Positions 7,000 to 11,344 of a stretch of 11,344 nt of DNA are shown here, in pieces. The stretch is taken from contig CAYNIG010000154.1 in assembly GCA_964396995.1 (NCBI GenBank), positions 1 through 11,344 on the forward strand, read 5' to 3'. The notes beneath the pieces were generated by a model that saw nothing but the letters and a program-made list of their open reading frames with translations, did no database searches and had not been told where the DNA came from. The stretch comes from JADJLQ01 sp964396995. Lineage in GTDB: Bacteria > Bacteroidota > Bacteroidia > Chitinophagales > Saprospiraceae. The stretch's first letter is position 1. Each line of letters begins with the position of its first letter. Both the position numbers and the translations under genes were made by a program.

Positions 7000-7099
7000 N
7001 NNNNNNNNNNNNNNNNNNNNNNNNNNNNNNNNNNNNNNNNNNNNNNNNNNNNNNNNNNNNNNNNNNNNNNNNNNNNNNNNNNNNNNNNNNNNNNNNNNN
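7000..7099. other. Assembly gap of exactly 100 N
   Basis: One hundred consecutive Ns is the conventional placeholder for a gap of unknown length, so the true distance between the flanks, and whatever genes lie there, are unknown. Any reading frame drawn through it is an artefact. Confidence 0.97.
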
Positions 7100-7293
7100 G
7101 ACTTTTACCAATAATGAAACCAAACAATTTGATTTGAGTAAATATACCTCCATTACCCGGTCTATGAATCTTTACAATTTATATCTTTTTCTGCCATGCG
7201 GAAGTAAAAAATGGAACAGTGGTTTGGAATGATGAAATAGATCTTGACCCGGATACACGGTATCTGGAAGGCGAAATTGTTGGATGTAAATAA
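7100..7293 (+). pseudogene. Frameshifted, 5'-truncated DUF2442-family gene
   Basis: Three plus-strand frames add up to one DUF2442-like protein. Bases 7101-7145 encode FTNNETKQFDLSKY, the frame beginning at 7145 encodes YLHYPVYESLQ, and the frame beginning at 7183 encodes CHAEVKNGTVVWNDEIDL followed by DPDTRYLEGEIV, ending at TAA 7291-7293. The family shows an FxNGExxxFDLSxY N-terminal part and a GTVVWxNxxDxxPDxLY C-terminal signature, both matched in order. The first shift fits an extra TA at about 7143-7146, the second a missing T in the T-run at 7186-7190. The 5' end lies in the N gap. DUF2442 is of unknown function and is often encoded beside a DUF4160 protein; a partner could be hidden in the gap. 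Two small indels so near a contig edge could be sequencing errors rather than real decay. Confidence 0.75.
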
Positions 7294-7329
7294 AAGCTGG
7301 TGTTTTCCCTTAACTCTACCCAATTGTTT

Positions 7330-10300
7330 TCAAAACCTCTTCTTCATTTCCATCCAAATACCTTTTAGTTTTAGTATAGCCTCTTTAGTCTGCATCGTCG
7401 GTGCTGTATCAGCAGATTGTATTAAATTCATGATATGCAACCATTTGTTCTGCAAGCCGACGATAGTCTCTTTATCTGGTGTGGAAGCTGTAATACTGCC
7501 GTAAAGTTGATCCGGGGAAGAGGGTAGTCCCGATCCCCTGAGTGCATTCAATGTTTTTTTCTTTTCATCCGTGATGGTTGTCTTTAATAAATCATCTATA
7601 TCATCACGCATAGATTGGGCCTCATGATAATATGTATAACATTCCATCGACAGATCGGTCTGCAGGCTAAGATCTTTATCGCTTATTTGTACACGGGGAT
7701 CCAGTATTACCTCTAATTGTTTTTCAATTGACATATTACCGGTAGTAAGGATCACTTTATACATGCCGGGATGTACATAGGGACCATCCGGGCCAGGAGG
7801 TGTGTTTTTATATACTGCCGCGATAGACAATTCTCTTTCAGTGCCTGCAGGCGGAGCATATTTCAGATCCCATACGATTCGGTGATGACCCGTTGAAGTA
7901 GATACTTTTATTGCCGGTTTCATCCAATAAGCCGGATATGGAGCTTCACCAAAATTTACTTTGTCTTCCGGGTCTTTATCAGTATACTTTCGTATCACTT
8001 GATTGTCCTGAGTTTTAATTTCGATAGTCACTGCACCGGTATTGGACTTTAGGAAATAATCTATAGTGGCCCCGTTGGGCGGATTTTGCCCTGCGGGTTC
8101 TTCCGGAGGCAATGGGGTTTCGTGCAATATATTATCCCTGACTCGAATTGCAGTAGCCGGTTTGAATAAATAGGCATTTGCAGTTTTTAATGCACTGGCC
8201 ATCTCTCTCAAAGAGGATATATTGTCCATGATCCATATCGATCTGCCATGAGTGCCTATCACCAAATCATCGTCTTTGATCACCAGGTCACGAATGGAAG
8301 TGGCTGGCATATTAGATCTGAGTGACTGCCAGTTTTCACCATCATCAATAGAGAAAAACACCTGTGTTTCTGAACCAGCATATAACAATCCCGGTTGTTT
8401 GGGATCTTCCCTCACTACATTGATTGGATTGCGATCGGGTATGCCATTGACTATTTCTTTCCAGGTATTGCCACCGTCATTTGTTTTATATATATGTGGT
8501 TTTAAATCATCCTTTCTGAGAGCATTTATTGAAGCGTATGCAGTAAGCACATTAAAATGACCGGCATCCAGTTGGCTTATTTTATCCCAGGAACCTAAGG
8601 ATTTAGGAGTAATTTCTTTCCATGTACTACCACCGTCATTGGTAATGTGTATCAATCCATCATCGGTACCTGCCCATATGGTACCTATGTGAAGGGGCGA
8701 TGCAGATACGGAATAGATTACGCCCCTCCTTGGCATATTTTTCATCTCTTCAGTTCTGAAATCACCTATACTTTCCGGTACATCATATTTTGTTCTGGTA
8801 AGATCGGGACTGATGATATCCCAGGATTGTCCACCGTTGCGGGTGCGCCAAAGCACATTAGTGGCAAACAAAAGGCTTTTAGGATCAGCCGGGTGAAATA
8901 ATAATGGCATTGTACGCAGCATGCGATAATTTCCGGATCGCAATGCTTCCGGTGCTATGTTTTGCCCCAGACCGGTACGACGATCATATCTGATTAGTTT
9001 TCCGCCATAGATAATATCAGGATTCAGCGGATCCACAGCGACATAAGCATATTCATCGCTCCCCACCCCTTTCCAATCTCTGAAGGTGATTTGGCCCCCT
9101 TCGCCTCTGCTTGCAATACCCAGTGCACCACTTTCCTGTTGACCACCATACACATTATAAGGAAATTGATTATCGGTACTCACATGGTATAATTGTGCCG
9201 TAGGCTGATTGTACCAGGAAGACCAGGTACGACCTGCATTCACAGTGATGGTAGCTCCCTGATCAGCTGCAAATAACATGATATCGGGATTGATGGGATT
9301 GATCCAGATGCGATGATAATCATCACCACCGGGAGCCCCTTTTAATCCTGTCCAGGTTTTACCCCCGTCATCAGATACATAAGAAGCCGTATTCGCTGCA
9401 TATATCTTGTTCGGATTTTTAGGATGAATTTTAATTTCAGCAAAATCAGAGCCCCTGCCCCAAAGTCTTCTTTCATTCGAAACCATTGCCCAGGTTTCGC
9501 CGGCATCTTTACTGGTATAAATACCACCATTGATATTGGCATCGACTGTGGCAAATAATAATTTTGGATTGCTATTGGAGATACTAAACCCAATTCTGCC
9601 CAAACCTTCATTTGCCCCGGGAAGGCCTTTCGTGAGAGGCTTCCATGATTTACCGCCATCAATGGATTTATATAGTCCTGAGTTTTTGCCTGACCAGCCG
9701 GCATTTTCCCAGGGTCCTTCACGATGTTCCCACAGGTCTGCATATAAAATATTGGGATTTACCGGATCCATTTCCACCTGCATAGCGCAGGTATTTTGAT
9801 TTATATACAATACTTTTTGCCAGGTGATACCACCATCTGTGGATTTAAATATTCCCCGCTCTTCATTTGGTCCATAGGGATGACCCATACCAGCCACAAA
9901 TACAATATCGGGGTTTTTAGGATGAATGATCACCCTGCTTATTTGCTGTACATCCTTGAGGCCAATGTGTTTCCATGATGTGCCGCCATCGATGGATTTA
10001 AACATTCCATTACCTATACTGAGGTCAGGCCTGTGCAATCCTTCACCAGTACCCACATAGATGACATTATTATTACTATGACTTACAGCCAGGTCTCCAA
10101 TGGACCCGGTAGATTCATTATCGAATATCGGTGACCAGGTACGGCCAAAGTCATCGGTCTTCCATACTCCGCCATTATTGACACCGATAAAGAACATATT
10201 GGGTTTTTCAGGGATACCCACAGCTCCCACGGTACGGCCTGCCCGGAAGGGTCCGATCATCCGATATTTTAAATCCTGGTAATACGATGGAGGTACAGGT

Positions 10301-10359
10301 TGATTAAAAGCCAAGTGCACTTGTAAAAAGAACAAGAATAGAATCATTATTTTTTTCAT
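7330..10359 (-). CDS. Secreted VPS10/sortilin-like multi-Asp-box propeller protein
   Basis: This is a roughly 1009-residue exported protein with an N-terminal signal peptide (MKKIMILFLFFLQVHLAFNQ) and a beta-propeller region with eleven Asp-box motifs (SxDxGxTW-like). Their tryptophans fall at about residues 75, 129, 180, 239, 290, 336, 379, 513, 580, 633 and 677; the one at 379 lacks the aspartate. A GPFRAGRTVGAV segment near the start and GTHGRSIWIMDN (702-713) are typical of long Bacteroidota proteins annotated as glycosyl hydrolase or VPS10-domain proteins. After about 715 come regions that look like a beta-sandwich (GHHRIVWDLKY, PGMYKVILTTG) and a helical C-terminus. I see no type IX secretion sorting domain and no lipobox. 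I chose the start at 10359 because it places the signal peptide at the N-terminus; 10374 and 10401 are in-frame alternatives. No enzymatic activity can be assigned. The protein is most likely periplasmic or extracellular. Confidence 0.85.
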   Translation of the reverse strand: MKKIMILFLFFLQVHLAFNQPVPPSYYQDLKYRMIGPFRAGRTVGAVGIPEKPNMFFIGVNNGGVWKTDDFGRTWSPIFDNESTGSIGDLAVSHSNNNVIYVGTGEGLHRPDLSIGNGMFKSIDGGTSWKHIGLKDVQQISRVIIHPKNPDIVFVAGMGHPYGPNEERGIFKSTDGGITWQKVLYINQNTCAMQVEMDPVNPNILYADLWEHREGPWENAGWSGKNSGLYKSIDGGKSWKPLTKGLPGANEGLGRIGFSISNSNPKLLFATVDANINGGIYTSKDAGETWAMVSNERRLWGRGSDFAEIKIHPKNPNKIYAANTASYVSDDGGKTWTGLKGAPGGDDYHRIWINPINPDIMLFAADQGATITVNAGRTWSSWYNQPTAQLYHVSTDNQFPYNVYGGQQESGALGIASRGEGGQITFRDWKGVGSDEYAYVAVDPLNPDIIYGGKLIRYDRRTGLGQNIAPEALRSGNYRMLRTMPLLFHPADPKSLLFATNVLWRTRNGGQSWDIISPDLTRTKYDVPESIGDFRTEEMKNMPRRGVIYSVSASPLHIGTIWAGTDDGLIHITNDGGSTWKEITPKSLGSWDKISQLDAGHFNVLTAYASINALRKDDLKPHIYKTNDGGNTWKEIVNGIPDRNPINVVREDPKQPGLLYAGSETQVFFSIDDGENWQSLRSNMPATSIRDLVIKDDDLVIGTHGRSIWIMDNISSLREMASALKTANAYLFKPATAIRVRDNILHETPLPPEEPAGQNPPNGATIDYFLKSNTGAVTIEIKTQDNQVIRKYTDKDPEDKVNFGEAPYPAYWMKPAIKVSTSTGHHRIVWDLKYAPPAGTERELSIAAVYKNTPPGPDGPYVHPGMYKVILTTGNMSIEKQLEVILDPRVQISDKDLSLQTDLSMECYTYYHEAQSMRDDIDDLLKTTITDEKKKTLNALRGSGLPSSPDQLYGSITASTPDKETIVGLQNKWLHIMNLIQSADTAPTMQTKEAILKLKGIWMEMKKRF

Positions 10360-10462
10360 TTGGAATTGGATCATGATTAAAGATAGAAAATGTTTTTGCA
10401 AATTAAGTTCAATCTCTCAGACTTTCCATTTACCTTGATTAAATATTCTAACCCACTTCTCT
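10360..10462. promoter_or_regulatory. Short divergent intergenic region
   Basis: The two outward-facing genes must both be promoted from here if each has its own transcript. Only imperfect -7 matches are visible: TTAATTTG on the minus strand (7 of 8 when the two free positions are counted as matches) and TACCTTGA on the plus strand (6 of 8), neither with a well-spaced TTG box. I cannot pick the true promoters. Confidence 0.3.
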
Positions 10463-11293
10463 ATGCTCGATATCGGAAAATACCACCAGCTCAGGTTAAT
10501 GCGTGAAACTAAACAGGGTGCTTACCTGGATGATGGTGAAGATGGCATATTATTACCCACCCGGTTTGTCCCACCCGGTGCAAAATTTGGCGAATTGATT
10601 GAGGTATTTGTATACCAGGATAAAGAAGGCCGACCTATATGTACTACCCAAAAACCGATAGGGACATTGGGTGATATCGTGGTATTAAAAGCAGTGACCG
10701 TCACCGCACAGGGGGCGTTCCTGGATAATGGATTGATGAAAGATCTGTTCGTCCCAGTTAAAAATCAACTCACTGCAATGATAGAAGGTGGTGAATATCT
10801 TGTAAAAATCTATCTCGACGAATTGAGTAACAGATTAAGCGCCACGGAGAGGCTGGATAAATTTTTCAATAACGACACGCTGACGGTGGAAGAAAATGAG
10901 GAAGTGGACTTGATGGTATATCGTAAAACCCCTCTTGGCTACCAGGTAATCATCAACGAAAAACACCTGGGAGTATTGCATACTAATGAAGTGTACAGAG
11001 AGATAAAGATTGGCGATCGGTTTAAAGGACATATCAAAAAAATCCTGGCAGGAAATAAAATAGATGTGGTAGCAGGCAAATCCGGTTACAAACGGGTCGA
11101 AGATGAAGCTTCTAAAATTCTGAGATTACTCGATGAACATAAGGGTTATCTACCCTATCACGACAAAAGCAGTCCTGATGAAATCTATTCTTTTTTCAGC
11201 ATGAGTAAAAAAGCATTTAAAATGACATTGGGCAATTTGTATAAGCACAAAAAAATACTACTGGAACCGGGAGGGATACGCAGAGTTAATTAA
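10463..11293 (+). CDS. cvfB: CvfB-family S1 RNA-binding protein
   Basis: This 276-residue protein matches the CvfB/YitL family: consecutive S1-type OB folds followed by a winged helix, an RNA-binding architecture known from Staphylococcus and Streptococcus, where CvfB influences virulence gene expression. Seen here: a first S1 domain (about 4-62) opening GKYHQLRLMRETKQGAYLDD, with ILLPTRFVPPGAKFGE and a GRPICTT end; a second S1 domain (about 65-128) with KAVTVTAQGAFLDNG and KDLFVPV; a third (about 140-210) with GYQVIINEKHLGVLHTNEV and IKIGDRFKGHIKKI; and a C-terminal winged helix (about 235-275) with SPDEIYSFF, SKKAFKMTLGNLYK and GGIRRV. Length is normal for the family. It is transcribed divergently from the Asp-box protein gene across a short gap. 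Its role in this organism, presumably post-transcriptional or translational control, is inferred from family membership. Confidence 0.9.
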   Translation: MLDIGKYHQLRLMRETKQGAYLDDGEDGILLPTRFVPPGAKFGELIEVFVYQDKEGRPICTTQKPIGTLGDIVVLKAVTVTAQGAFLDNGLMKDLFVPVKNQLTAMIEGGEYLVKIYLDELSNRLSATERLDKFFNNDTLTVEENEEVDLMVYRKTPLGYQVIINEKHLGVLHTNEVYREIKIGDRFKGHIKKILAGNKIDVVAGKSGYKRVEDEASKILRLLDEHKGYLPYHDKSSPDEIYSFFSMSKKAFKMTLGNLYKHKKILLEPGGIRRVN

Positions 11294-11344
11294 GGTTCAT
11301 TGCAATAATGAGTACTTTTCACTAGTTTCCAAAATTTGAAAGTA

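Noticed and set aside
6861..7127. Minus-strand frame crossing the N gap (88 codons)
   Set aside because: It consists largely of unknown residues, the gap length is arbitrary so the frames on either side are not connected, and on the far side it runs antisense to the DUF2442 remnant. The 46 or so real codons before the stop show no family signature.
7244..7504. Plus-strand frame of 86 codons overlapping the end of the Asp-box gene
   Set aside because: Its first part is out of frame with the DUF2442 remnant and the rest is antisense to a well-supported gene.
9342..9743. Second minus-strand frame of 133 codons inside the Asp-box gene
   Set aside because: It is a shifted-frame shadow of the Asp-box propeller, which reads without interruption in its own frame.
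7330..10359. Degenerate near-repeats within the Asp-box gene as DNA repeats
   Set aside because: They are the codons of the repeated Asp-box protein motif and are explained by the propeller structure, not by a separate DNA element.
11313..11344. TACTTT...AAAGTA inverted repeat after cvfB as a possible terminator
   Set aside because: The arms are only 6 bases with a 20-base loop, are AT-rich, have no following T-run, and reach the window edge.

Overview
The window looks like part of a draft genome or metagenome-assembled genome from the phylum Bacteroidota, probably a Saprospiria- or Chitinophagales-like lineage; the finer placement is a guess. The reasons are AT-rich genes, starts with almost no Shine-Dalgarno sequence, a TAnnTTTG-type -7 promoter element, and a family of long secreted Asp-box proteins common in this phylum. 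A run of exactly 100 N (7000-7099) marks a scaffold gap, and the first ~194 bases differ so sharply in composition that they look like a chimeric contig end.

Layout. Bases 1-194 are GC- and C-rich sequence that does not match the rest. Bases 195-5486 hold a tight five-gene minus-strand operon for phenylalanine and tyrosine breakdown, transcribed in the order 4-hydroxyphenylpyruvate dioxygenase, aromatic aminotransferase, phenylalanine 4-monooxygenase, homogentisate 1,2-dioxygenase, fumarylacetoacetase. Spacings are -4, +19, +12 and +9 bases. A good Bacteroidota-type promoter lies at 5676-5705, and its -33 box falls in one arm of a 17-bp inverted repeat. Upstream on the same strand is an NAD-binding extended SDR (epimerase/dehydratase family, 5752-6654).

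Bases 6655-7329 hold no intact gene. They contain an AT-rich palindrome, a small tandem CTCTGCG-type repeat, the N gap, and on the plus strand the remains of a DUF2442-family gene broken by two frameshifts. Bases 7330-10359 encode a large secreted multi-Asp-box (VPS10/sortilin-like propeller) protein on the minus strand. It is divergent from a plus-strand CvfB-family S1 RNA-binding protein (10463-11293).

Function. The operon gives a nearly complete route: Phe to Tyr (PAH), Tyr to 4-hydroxyphenylpyruvate (aminotransferase), to homogentisate (HPD), to maleylacetoacetate (HGD), and fumarylacetoacetate to fumarate plus acetoacetate (FAH). No maleylacetoacetate isomerase and no pterin-recycling gene is visible here. 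The epimerase, Asp-box protein and CvfB homologue have no evident link to this pathway. I saw no rRNA, tRNA, CRISPR array, insertion sequence or prophage, and no convincing new multi-gene system.
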